Below are positions 24,674 through 31,999 of a DNA stretch of 38,791 nucleotides, in pieces. The DNA comes from a bacterium (lineage in GTDB: Bacteria; Verrucomicrobiota; Verrucomicrobiia; Limisphaerales; J093), in the NCBI GenBank assembly GCA_021780105.1, contig JAJXZJ010000026.1:1-38791 (forward strand), read 5' to 3'. Under the pieces are notes generated by a model. It did no database searches and had not been told where the DNA came from. It worked only from the letters and a program-made list of their open reading frames with translations. Within the stretch, counting starts at the first letter, position 1. Each line of letters begins with the position of its first letter. Both the position numbers and the translations under genes were made by a program.

Positions 24674-25852
24674 ATGATTACAATAAACAACCCAACTACT
24701 TCCCCGCTACCTCCCCGCCGCTCCTGCCACGGAACTTCCTGGCTGAAGCTGGGGGTGTTGCTGGGCCTGATCGTGCTGCCGCCCCGCGCCGCGGCCCAGG
24801 GCTGCGTGGCCGTCCGCGGCTGCGGCCTGCCGCTCAACACCGGCTTGAACGGCGAACTCATGCCGCCTGAAGGCGACTGGGTCGTCAGCGTCTCGGGACG
24901 TTACCTCCACTCCACCCGCCATTTCGTCGGCGACGTCCAGCAATACAACCGGCAGGAGGATGCCAACCAGGTCATGAACCATCAGGTGTTCGTTGATCTC
25001 GGCGTGCAATACACCGTGACGTCGCAGTGGAACGTCGGCCTGGTCATGCCCTTTGCCATCTCGGATCGCTCGCAACTGGCGCCGGCCAGCCAGGGCGGCT
25101 TCCGCTACCACACCCAGGCGGCCGGTCTGGGTGACATGCGCGTCGGCGGCTACTATTGGATTTGGAATCCCAGGAACAATCCGAAGGGCAACCTCGAGGT
25201 CGGCATGGCCCTGAAAATGCCGACCGGCGAAGACGGCGCCGTGGACACGTTCCTGACCAAGTCCGGCCCGGTGGTTCATCCCGTGGACCAGTCCATTCAA
25301 CCCGGCGACGGCGGTTGGGGCTTCACCATCGAGTTAAACGCCTACCGCCAGCTCTTCAACCGCACCGCCGCCTATCTCCAGGCGTTCTACCTGTTCAATC
25401 CGGAAAACCAGAACGACGTGCTCACCTGGCGCGACAACTCCAGCACGGTCCCCGGCAACGTCACCGTCACGCCGAACCAGGCTTCTTATTATGAGCATAA
25501 CATGAGCATTCCGGACCAGTATTTCGCCCGCGCCGGTTTCAGTTATCTGGCGGTGCCGTCCTGGGGGCTGGCGGTGAATCTGGGCGGCCGGCTCGAAGGT
25601 ATTCCCGTGCGTGACGTTCTTGGGGGCAGCGACGGCTTTCGTCGTCCGGGCATGGTCGTCAGCATCGAGCCGGGCGTTTCCATCATGAAGGGGCGTTATT
25701 CGTTCGACTTCGCCGTGCCGTGGGCGTTGTATCGCGCCCGCTTCCAGAGCGTGGCGGATGAACGCGCCTCCGCCGCCAGCGGTAACTGGGTTCACGGCGA
25801 TGCCGCCTTCGCCGACTTCATGATCACCGGGACCTTTGCCGTGCAATTCTAG
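24674..25852 (+). CDS. Outer-membrane beta-barrel protein (transporter / phenol-degradation MetA-like)
   Basis: A 392-residue protein with a signal peptide (about 20-42, 'WLKLGVLLGLIVLPPRAAAQ') and alternating amphipathic strands to the C-terminal Phe ('FMITGTFAVQF'), as required for barrel insertion. 'YTVTSQWNVGLVMPFAISDRS', 'GLGDMRVGGYYWIW' and 'EVGMALKMPTGEDGAVDTF' fit the Phenol_MetA_deg / channel-type family. The substrate is unknown. The start is uncertain: the ATG at 24674 is preferred over a TTG at 24656. It meets the GH2 gene tail to tail with stop codons overlapping by 4 bp. Confidence 0.7.
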   Translation: MITINNPTTSPLPPRRSCHGTSWLKLGVLLGLIVLPPRAAAQGCVAVRGCGLPLNTGLNGELMPPEGDWVVSVSGRYLHSTRHFVGDVQQYNRQEDANQVMNHQVFVDLGVQYTVTSQWNVGLVMPFAISDRSQLAPASQGGFRYHTQAAGLGDMRVGGYYWIWNPRNNPKGNLEVGMALKMPTGEDGAVDTFLTKSGPVVHPVDQSIQPGDGGWGFTIELNAYRQLFNRTAAYLQAFYLFNPENQNDVLTWRDNSSTVPGNVTVTPNQASYYEHNMSIPDQYFARAGFSYLAVPSWGLAVNLGGRLEGIPVRDVLGGSDGFRRPGMVVSIEPGVSIMKGRYSFDFAVPWALYRARFQSVADERASAASGNWVHGDAAFADFMITGTFAVQF

Positions 25853-27975
25853 TGCGCGATCGCGCCGGACACGTCGAAGTCCCGCAGGCTGCGCACCGTC
25901 GGAATGCCGTGCCGCATCAACGTCGCCTCAAGCTGGTAATGGCCCGGCGGCTTCGGCGCCGCCATGACAAAGACGAATTCGCGCCGGCCCAGCGGCAACA
26001 CGCCGCAGAAGGCGCTTTGCGAGCTGAGTTTCTTGCCGTTCTCCAGCACGCGGAAACGGACGCGGCCCACCCAGTCGCGGTCAAGATCGTTGATGACGAC
26101 CACCGGCACCTGGACGACCTGGAGCGGGACCAGTTGCGCGTTCCAAAAATCGAGCATCACGCCCACCGGCGCGAAGGCGTCCTTCACATAGCGCTCGAAG
26201 TTCGGCTCGAACGTCAGCTTCTCCAGGTCGGTGAAATGGTCGCTGGTTTGACCGTCCGGCCGCGAGTAACCGAGGCCGCAGAAGTGCAGCACGCCGGCGC
26301 AGGCGCGATGGCCGCGCCAGAATTCGGTCAGCGCCGCCAGCGTGCGGGCGTAGAACTCGCGGCGCTGCTCGACGGTCGCGCTGTCGCCGAGCAAATTGTG
26401 ATAGACTTGGCGCGTCAGCGTGGTCGGCGTGCCGTCGCGGTTCAACCACAGCCAGCCGTATTCATTCAGGATGATCGCGTTGTGGCCGGTGTCCGGCGTG
26501 ATGTTGCCGGTGGGCACACCGGAAACCTTGGCCATTTGCGCCAGCGTGAATTTCGGATTCTGAAACAGATACGGATGCGACTCGTAGGAATCGCCCGGCG
26601 CCTGCGCGGCGGACCAGCCGTTGTCCCAGGGCCGGTTCGAGAGGTCGAGTCCACGCACCGCCTCGATGGCCTTGCCGGTTTCGTCGGTCTTCGTTTCGTT
26701 TTGCGCGTCCCAAATGACGACGCACGGGTGGTTCCAGCGTTCCTGCATCCACGCGGTGTATTCCTTCGCCAGCTCGGCTGCCGGCGGCACGTCCTTCGAA
26801 TCGGAGAGATGCCAGAGCGGAAACTCGTCCTGGATCAGGAAACCTTCCTCGTCGGCGATGCGATACCACATTTCCGGCGGAAAACCGATGCAGTAGCGCA
26901 GCGAGTTCCAGTGCATTTCCTTGAACTTGCGATGCAGCCGGCGCACCCACTCCTCGCGCCACGGCCGGTCCTGTCGTTCGGCGTCTTCAAAAAAGCGGTA
27001 GAGGGTGACGTTGCTGCCGCGCATGAAATAGGGCTTGCCGTTCAAGATCGCGCGGCCAGTGGCGGGATCGAACCGGAACGTGCGCATGCCGAAACGCGTC
27101 GTGAACGTGTCGGCGCCCGTGTCCACGGTCAGTTCGTAAAGGAACGGATCCTCCGGTGACCAGCGCCGGCAGTTCCAGACTTGCAGCTTCGTCTCAATGG
27201 TCTGTTCCGCGCCGTGCGCCAGTGTCAACGGTCCGCTCTGCGAGGTGGTCACCACCCGGCCGCTGCGCGCCTCGCGGATCGTGTATTTCACGCTGCCCGC
27301 ACTGGCTGCACCAGCGTTCCGCAACACGGTCTGGATGCGAACCGAATTGTCGTCGAGGTCCGGCACGACCTGCACGCGGACGACGTTCGGTGTGCTGGAA
27401 AGGACCAATTCCACGGAGTCAAAAATGCCCGGAATGTATTTGGTTTTCTCGAAATCCCAGCCGGCGGGCACGGTCGGCGGCACCGCCGCGCGCGAGGCGC
27501 CGACGCGGATCAGGATTTCGTTCGTCCGGCCGTTGCCGCGGAGAAACCGCGCCGCGTCGTAGTCCGCGGGCGTGAAGCTGGCCATGTTCTCACCCACGTC
27601 ACAGCCGTTCAAATACACCCGCGATCCATAGGCCGCCTTCTGCACTTTCAACGTGGCGACCTCCGGCACGTCGCCGGGCAGTGTGAACGTGCGGCGATAC
27701 CAGAATGCTTCGCGGAACAGGTTCGTCTCGCCCACGCCGGCAAACGCGGGCCGGGCCATGTCCACCAACCCCGGTACCGGCACTGTGTGGGCGAACTCCG
27801 CGGGCACCTTGTCCATCGAGCCTTCGGCGATCTGCCACTCGCCGTCCAGGCTGAGCACGGTGCGGCCCGGCCCGGCGTAAGCGGTGAGGCTGGCGAGCGC
27901 AAGGACAAGAACCGCGATTCGGCGGCCGGCCGCGCCGTGCAGGCAAACTCGAAACAATGATGATCGCATAAACAT
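25849..27975 (-). CDS. Glycoside hydrolase family 2 protein
   Basis: A 708-residue exported protein (signal 'AVLVLALASLTAYAG'). It has an N-terminal jelly-roll sugar-binding domain ('FWYRRTFTLPGD', 'VYLNGCDVGENM'), an immunoglobulin-like domain and a TIM barrel. The catalytic pair is complete: acid/base E427 in 'WDAQNETKTDE' and nucleophile E505 in 'ILNEYGWLW', 78 residues apart as in GH2. The activity within GH2 (beta-galactosidase, glucuronidase, mannosidase and others) cannot be decided. ATG at 27975 is used, although an ATG two codons later is equally possible. It is divergent from the PmoA-like gene with a palindrome in between. Confidence 0.85.
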   Translation of the reverse strand: MFMRSSLFRVCLHGAAGRRIAVLVLALASLTAYAGPGRTVLSLDGEWQIAEGSMDKVPAEFAHTVPVPGLVDMARPAFAGVGETNLFREAFWYRRTFTLPGDVPEVATLKVQKAAYGSRVYLNGCDVGENMASFTPADYDAARFLRGNGRTNEILIRVGASRAAVPPTVPAGWDFEKTKYIPGIFDSVELVLSSTPNVVRVQVVPDLDDNSVRIQTVLRNAGAASAGSVKYTIREARSGRVVTTSQSGPLTLAHGAEQTIETKLQVWNCRRWSPEDPFLYELTVDTGADTFTTRFGMRTFRFDPATGRAILNGKPYFMRGSNVTLYRFFEDAERQDRPWREEWVRRLHRKFKEMHWNSLRYCIGFPPEMWYRIADEEGFLIQDEFPLWHLSDSKDVPPAAELAKEYTAWMQERWNHPCVVIWDAQNETKTDETGKAIEAVRGLDLSNRPWDNGWSAAQAPGDSYESHPYLFQNPKFTLAQMAKVSGVPTGNITPDTGHNAIILNEYGWLWLNRDGTPTTLTRQVYHNLLGDSATVEQRREFYARTLAALTEFWRGHRACAGVLHFCGLGYSRPDGQTSDHFTDLEKLTFEPNFERYVKDAFAPVGVMLDFWNAQLVPLQVVQVPVVVINDLDRDWVGRVRFRVLENGKKLSSQSAFCGVLPLGRREFVFVMAAPKPPGHYQLEATLMRHGIPTVRSLRDFDVSGAIAH

Positions 27976-28003
27976 CCCAACGGGCTAAACTGCATCCGTA
28001 TTT

Positions 28004-28037
28004 CAGGGCGTTGATTTGAATCAAAGCGGTCGCCCTG
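28004..28037. promoter_or_regulatory. Nested palindrome, candidate operator between divergent genes
   Basis: Outer arms cagggcg (28004-28010) and cgccctg (28031-28037) are perfect inverted repeats. Inside lies TTGATTTGAATCAA (28011-28024), a perfect 6-bp inverted repeat around TG. The site sits about 29 bp upstream of the GH2 start and 26 bp upstream of the PmoA-like start, so one dimeric repressor or activator could control both. No regulator gene is nearby. Confidence 0.5.
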
Positions 28038-28062
28038 TGCAATCCCAGATTAAGTGCCACGC

Positions 28063-29052
28063 ATGAAAAGTCATTTGAAATTCGCCGCCTCCCTTTGGTT
28101 GACGTTCGCAAGCCTCGCGGCTTTACCGACCGTCTCCGCGCAGACGCTCACCGCCGGCCCGCTCAAACTTGACGTCCAACCCGCCGTCGGCCGGGTGAAC
28201 GTCACGTTCCAAGGCCGGCCGGTGCTCGTCTATGCCTTCGCCAGCAACCAGTTCAAACCTTACGTCAAGGAGCTTTACACGCTGGCTGGCGATAATGTCC
28301 TGCTCGACTCTCCACCGGACCATGCGCACCACCACGGGCTGATGTTTGCGGTGTGGGTCAACGGCATCAACTTCTGGGAAGAACGGACCGATCCCGGCGT
28401 GGAGAAACCCATCGGCCTGCCGTCGTGTGAAGCGCACTCGCTTTCGGACGGCCCGGCACGCGCGGTGATCGGTCAGACAATCCATTGGGTCGCTTCCACC
28501 AACCGCTGGCTGACCGACACCACGCCGGTGGCGCTGTTGGTCGAGCGGCGAACCCTGACGCTCACGGTTGATGAGGCCGCCAGGGAAGTGGCGGTGCGCT
28601 GGCACGGTGACTTCACGGTCGGCCACGGCGCCAGGCAGGTAACGCTGAGTGGCTCATTCTATGACGGGCTCGGCCTCCGATTGCCGCGGATTTTCGACCA
28701 CGACGCGCGGCATGAGAACTCCGAAAATCTGCCTTACACCAAGGCTCAGACGGGCGAACTCACTGCCGCGCGTTGGAGCGCAGTGTCGCACCTGCTCGAC
28801 GGCCACGACGTGATGGTGGCCGTGTTCAACCGGCCGACCAACCGCGGTCCTTCGAAATTCTTCACGATGCTGAACCCGTTCACCTACGTGTCGGCGACCC
28901 AAGACTGGGAAAAGCAGCCGCAAACGTTCCAAACCGGCGACCACTTCAGCCTCGACCACCTCGTCATCGTGTATTCGCCGTCCAAATCGCGCGCCGCGCT
29001 GGAACATCGCTACGCACGGTGGCTGGCAGCGCCGGCCGACGCCGAACGATGA
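28063..29052 (+). CDS. PmoA-like family protein (DUF6807)
   Basis: A 329-residue exported protein (signal about 1-26, ending 'LPTVSAQ'). It belongs to the family often annotated 'methane oxygenase PmoA', although that name is misleading because these are not methane monooxygenase subunits. The diagnostic stretch 'DHAHHHGLMFAVWVNGINFW' is present, as are 'KFFTMLNPFTYVSATQDW' and 'FSLDHLVIVY'. In Planctomycetes and Verrucomicrobia the family sits next to Gfo/Idh/MocA oxidoreductases and glycosidases, consistent with sugar or polyol catabolism. A GTG at 28054 could add three residues. Confidence 0.82.
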   Translation: MKSHLKFAASLWLTFASLAALPTVSAQTLTAGPLKLDVQPAVGRVNVTFQGRPVLVYAFASNQFKPYVKELYTLAGDNVLLDSPPDHAHHHGLMFAVWVNGINFWEERTDPGVEKPIGLPSCEAHSLSDGPARAVIGQTIHWVASTNRWLTDTTPVALLVERRTLTLTVDEAAREVAVRWHGDFTVGHGARQVTLSGSFYDGLGLRLPRIFDHDARHENSENLPYTKAQTGELTAARWSAVSHLLDGHDVMVAVFNRPTNRGPSKFFTMLNPFTYVSATQDWEKQPQTFQTGDHFSLDHLVIVYSPSKSRAALEHRYARWLAAPADAER

Positions 29053-29102
29053 CTGGCGTGACTCTCCTTGACCGCGCGCCGTCGTCCGCTTAAGCAAAGC
29101 GG

Positions 29103-29810
29103 GTGAAGATTTGTCTCTTCGGAATCACCGGCATCACCCCCGGCAAGCATAACGTCAAGGATCCGCGCCTGGATCAGGCCGACCAACTGGTCGAGGCCCA
29201 GAAAAAAAACTATGCCCAGGTTGACGTCGTCGCGGAAAAGGAGGCGGATCTGCTCACCGCCGACGCCATCCTGACCTCGCGAACGGCGCTCAGCGACCTG
29301 TTGATGAAGGACCTGGAGTTTGTTGAAACCCGCCTTGGCCGTGGCGCACAGGCGACCGAGAAGGCCGTGCTGGAACGTCTCGCGGAGGCGCTGATCAGCG
29401 AAATGCCCGTCGGCCGGGTCGGCTTGAAACCGGAGGAACTCGCGGCCATCGCAGCCCACAATTTTTACAGCAACAAACCGGTCATTGCGGCGGAAGAGGC
29501 CGAACTGGCGGCACCGGAGCGGCTGATGGTGCGCGCGTTTCAGGAAGGTGGCTTCATCAGCTTTCTGACCGTAGGCGGCAAGGAAAACCGTGCCTGGCCC
29601 ATCCGGGCCGGCACGACTGCCTGGGACGCGGCCGGAACCATTCACACCGACATCCAGAAGGGCTTCATCCGCGCCGAAATCATCAGCTTTGCGGATTTCG
29701 TCGAGCACGGCGGCGAAACCGGCGCCAAGCGTGCGAACAAGCAGCGGCTCGAACTGAAGACCTACATCATGCAGGACTACGATGTGGTGAACTTCCGGTT
29801 CAACAAGTGA
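29103..29810 (+). CDS. YchF/Obg-like protein lacking the GTPase core (DUF933 / TGS-like C-terminus)
   Basis: The 235 residues begin like YchF (MKICLFGITG, normally followed by the P-loop GLPNVGKST), but the P-loop is replaced by 'GITPGKHN'. A remnant 'VKDPRLDQADQLV' matches the DPRLDKLAEIV of YchF. It then jumps to the helical domain ('LLMKDLEFVETRL', 'LERLAEALISEMPVG') and ends with an intact C-terminal domain ('FISFLTVGGKENRAWPIRAG', 'HTDIQKGFIRAEII', 'YIMQDYDVVNFRFNK'). The switch II and NKxD segments are absent, so nucleotide hydrolysis is not expected. YchF binds ribosomes and ATP; this form may be a ribosome-binding partner or a decoy. The GTG start lies 50 bp after the previous stop. 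Confidence 0.8.
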   Translation: MKICLFGITGITPGKHNVKDPRLDQADQLVEAQKKNYAQVDVVAEKEADLLTADAILTSRTALSDLLMKDLEFVETRLGRGAQATEKAVLERLAEALISEMPVGRVGLKPEELAAIAAHNFYSNKPVIAAEEAELAAPERLMVRAFQEGGFISFLTVGGKENRAWPIRAGTTAWDAAGTIHTDIQKGFIRAEIISFADFVEHGGETGAKRANKQRLELKTYIMQDYDVVNFRFNK

Positions 29811-29827
29811 CGCCTTCCCAGGTTGGG

Positions 29828-29855
29828 TTGACTGGATTCCCAAACACTTTATCCT
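29828..29855 (+). promoter_or_regulatory. Candidate sigma-70 promoter of the first vapBC module
   Basis: TTGACT (29828-29833) and TATCCT (29850-29855) are separated by 16 bp. The expected transcription start falls at or just before the ATG at 29862, so the message could be leaderless. The elements match 5/6 and 4/6 of the consensus. Confidence 0.3.
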
Positions 29856-29861
29856 GGAAGC

Positions 29862-30086
29862 ATGAAAACGACGATTGATATTCCAGACAAGCTGCTACGG
29901 GAAGCCATCAAGCACACTGGCGCAAAAACCAAGCGTGATGCCGTGGTCACCGCCGTCGAGGAATTCAACCGCCGCCGCCGTTTGGAGGAAATGTCAGAAC
30001 GCCTGCACGGGGCGTGTCCCGGTTTCATGTCCCAGGAGGATCTCCGGCAGATGCGCAAGAACCGCGACTGGGAGCCAACGAGATGA
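29862..30086 (+). CDS. vapB: Type II antitoxin, VapB family (ribbon-helix-helix)
   Basis: A 74-residue antitoxin. The N-terminal strand 'MKTTIDIPDKLLREAI' followed by 'TKRDAVVTAVEEFNRRRR' is the Arc/MetJ-type DNA-binding fold. The C-terminal half ('CPGFMSQEDLRQMRKNRDWE') would wrap around and inhibit the toxin. Its stop overlaps the next ATG (ATGA). It should dimerise on its own promoter and repress the operon, as in other VapBC modules. Confidence 0.88.
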   Translation: MKTTIDIPDKLLREAIKHTGAKTKRDAVVTAVEEFNRRRRLEEMSERLHGACPGFMSQEDLRQMRKNRDWEPTR

Positions 30087-30457
30087 CGTTGGTGGACACC
30101 TCCAGTTGGATCGAATTCCTGCGCGGTCGGGACAGCGTCGCCGGGCAGCGGGTCAAAGCGTTGCTCGCCCGCGGGGACGCCGCTTGGTGCGACATGACGT
30201 TGGTGGAGTTATGGCACGGAGCGCGAGGCCACACAGAAAAACAAGCCCTCACAGAATTGGAGGGGGAATTGCGGCTTTATCCGGTCAACGAACCGGTCTG
30301 GGAGCAGGCCAGATTGCTGGCACGACGCTGTCGTGACAAGGGTATCACGGTTTCCACGGCCGACTTGGTGATCGCCGCCGCCGCAATTGCCCACAAGCTG
30401 CCGCTTGAGCACTGCGACAGCCATTTCGACCAGATTCTGCCTCTGGAACATGACTGA
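30083..30457 (+). CDS. vapC: Type II toxin, VapC family PIN-domain ribonuclease
   Basis: A 124-residue PIN-domain protein expected to cut tRNA or rRNA. The acidic site is complete: D5 ('LVDTSSWIEFLRG'), E42 ('TLVELWHG'), D94 ('STADLVIAA') and D112/D116 ('CDSHFDQI'). The ATG at 30083 overlaps the antitoxin stop; an upstream ATG at 30014 would cover the antitoxin and is not used. Confidence 0.9.
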   Translation: MTLVDTSSWIEFLRGRDSVAGQRVKALLARGDAAWCDMTLVELWHGARGHTEKQALTELEGELRLYPVNEPVWEQARLLARRCRDKGITVSTADLVIAAAAIAHKLPLEHCDSHFDQILPLEHD

Positions 30458-30554
30458 CATCCTGCCAGAAACCGCTGGACTTATTTGGCAAAAACTTCCG
30501 TGGAATTGACAACGAGCATCGAACGCCACATCGTCATACACAAGTAACAACGAT

Positions 30555-30761
30555 ATGGAAACCGTCACCCTGTCGCCCAAGTTTCAGGTAGTCATCCCGC
30601 AGCGGATCCGGGAATCCCTGCATCTGAAGGCCGGCCAGAAAATGCAGATGATCAACTTTGAAGGCCAGGTGGTCATGGTGCCGATGCGTCCCCTCAGCGA
30701 GATGCGCGGCGCGTTCAAGGGCATGAACACGGACTTTGAACGGGAGCCGGACCGCCTGTGA
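30555..30761 (+). CDS. Type II antitoxin, AbrB/MazE-like (VapB)
   Basis: A 68-residue swapped-hairpin (SpoVT/AbrB) DNA-binding protein: 'VTLSPKFQVVIPQRIRESLH', 'LKAGQKMQMI' and 'VVMVPMRPLSEMRG'. The tail carries the toxin-binding segment. It is unrelated in fold to the antitoxin of the module just upstream (gap 97 bp). TTGACA at 30506-30511 may be a -35 element, but no matching -10 is clear. Its stop overlaps the GTG of the toxin. Confidence 0.88.
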   Translation: METVTLSPKFQVVIPQRIRESLHLKAGQKMQMINFEGQVVMVPMRPLSEMRGAFKGMNTDFEREPDRL

Positions 30762-31144
30762 ACGTCGTGGATTCGTCCGGGTGGATTGAGTATCTCGGCG
30801 ATGGGCCCAACGCCGATTTCTTCGCCAAAGCTGTCACCGACGCCTCGCGGCTGGTCGTGCCGACGATTTCCATCTTTGAAGTCTGCCGCTGGGTGCGTCG
30901 TGAACTTGGCGAACGGCGCGCGGTTGAGGCGATGGCGCTGATGCAACAAGGGCACGTTTTGGAACTCGACGCGACGCTCGCCATGAGTGCCGCGCGGTTG
31001 AGTCTGGATCTGAAACTGCCGATGGCCGACTCCATCATTCTCGCGAGCGCCCGCGCCAACAACGCCACCTTGTGGACGCAAGACGATGACTTCAAAGGCA
31101 TGGACGGAGTGAAATACGTTGCCAAAAAGAAACCAGCCAAATGA
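30758..31144 (+). CDS. Type II toxin, VapC-like PIN-domain ribonuclease
   Basis: The protein has 128 residues. Acidic residues are D5 ('VVDSSGWIEYLGDGP'), E41 ('ISIFEVCRWV'), D91 ('PMADSIILAS') and D109 ('WTQDDDFKGM'). It is a separate subgroup from the first VapC. GTG start overlapping the antitoxin stop (GTGA), so translation is coupled. It ends with a Lys-rich tail. Confidence 0.88.
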   Translation: MNVVDSSGWIEYLGDGPNADFFAKAVTDASRLVVPTISIFEVCRWVRRELGERRAVEAMALMQQGHVLELDATLAMSAARLSLDLKLPMADSIILASARANNATLWTQDDDFKGMDGVKYVAKKKPAK

Positions 31145-31223
31145 AGACCATGTCTTGATACGGCAGCAGCGGCGTCCGCCTTTCCTCCGGAAACGACGTG
31201 CGACTTTTAAAAGAATTCTGACA

Positions 31224-31760
31224 ATGCAGAACGAACTCGACATCGTTCGCGACGTTTCGCAACGCCTCGACGCGGCAGGCATTGGCTACATGCTCACCGG
31301 CTCGATGGCGATGAATTACTACGCCCAGCCGCGCATGACCCGCGACATTGACGTCGTCGTCGCCTTGCGCCGCGAGGATGCCGAGCGCGTGGTGAAATTG
31401 TTCAGCCCGGACTACTACGTTTCCCGCGAGGCCGTGGATGGTTCCATCGCGCAGCAATCCCTGTTCAACCTCATCCACAACGAAAGCGTCATCAAAGTGG
31501 ACTTCATTATCCGCAAACAAAACGAATACCGCCTCAACGAATTCAACCGCCGCCAGCGCATCAAAATCCAGGATTTCGGAACCTGGATTGTCAGCAAGGA
31601 AGACCTGATTCTCTCCAAACTTTTCTGGGCCAAAGATTCACGTTCCGAGCTGCAACTCCGGGATGTAAGAAATCTCGTCGCCACCGGCTGCGACCGCGCT
31701 TACATCGAACGTTGGACGGCGCAACTCGGCGTGGCTAATCTGTGGAAGGAAATCGTATGA
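31224..31760 (+). CDS. Nucleotidyltransferase-fold protein (putative toxin-like)
   Basis: A 178-residue protein of the polymerase-beta nucleotidyltransferase fold. The G26-S27 signature and the metal dyad D41-x-D43 ('TGSMAMNYYAQPRMTRDIDV') are in order, followed by 'VDFIIRKQNEYRLNEFNRRQ' and 'WIVSKEDLILSKLFWAKDSR', similar to the AbiEii/DUF6036-type group. Such enzymes can add nucleotides to tRNA or proteins. The ATG at 31224 is preferred; a start at 31119 would overlap the PIN toxin and add unrelated residues. Its stop overlaps the next ATG (ATGA), forming a tight gene pair. Confidence 0.78.
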   Translation: MQNELDIVRDVSQRLDAAGIGYMLTGSMAMNYYAQPRMTRDIDVVVALRREDAERVVKLFSPDYYVSREAVDGSIAQQSLFNLIHNESVIKVDFIIRKQNEYRLNEFNRRQRIKIQDFGTWIVSKEDLILSKLFWAKDSRSELQLRDVRNLVATGCDRAYIERWTAQLGVANLWKEIV

Positions 31761-31960
31761 CCGACACTCCGCCAGAAATCGCCGAACTCGTCCGGCAAAA
31801 GCTCATGGCTCGTTCCGGCGAGGAGCGATTCCTCATGGGCGTGCGGATGTTCAACGCTGCGCGGGAAATGGTGCTGGCTTCGCTGCCCGCCGGATTGCCG
31901 CCGGAAGAATTGAAGCGGCGGCTTTTCCATCGGCTTTATGGAGAAGTTCTTCCATATTGA
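31757..31960 (+). CDS. Small helical partner of the nucleotidyltransferase
   Basis: A 67-residue protein, charged and largely helical: 'MTDTPPEIAELVRQKLMA', 'SGEERFLMGVRMFNAAREMV', 'LPPEELKRRLFHRLYGE'. I recall similar small proteins ending in 'RLYG' next to nucleotidyltransferases in other bacteria, but not a function. It does not look like MNT/HEPN partners (no Rx4-6H). The overlap with the upstream stop suggests one operon and possibly one complex. Confidence 0.7.
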   Translation: MTDTPPEIAELVRQKLMARSGEERFLMGVRMFNAAREMVLASLPAGLPPEELKRRLFHRLYGEVLPY

Positions 31961-31999
31961 ACATTCACCCTAATCTGCAAACTAACAAAATCGCGACGC

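Noticed and set aside
25852..27159. Long plus-strand open frame opposite the GH2 gene
   Set aside because: The GH2 catalytic motifs are on the minus strand; this frame is an antisense shadow.
30014..30082. Upstream start for the first PIN toxin
   Set aside because: It would overlap the antitoxin by 73 bp; the ATGA junction at 30083 and the PIN motif at residues 3-9 fix the start.
30506..30540. Possible promoter with perfect TTGACA before the second antitoxin
   Set aside because: No -10 matching better than 3/6 at 16-18 bp spacing.
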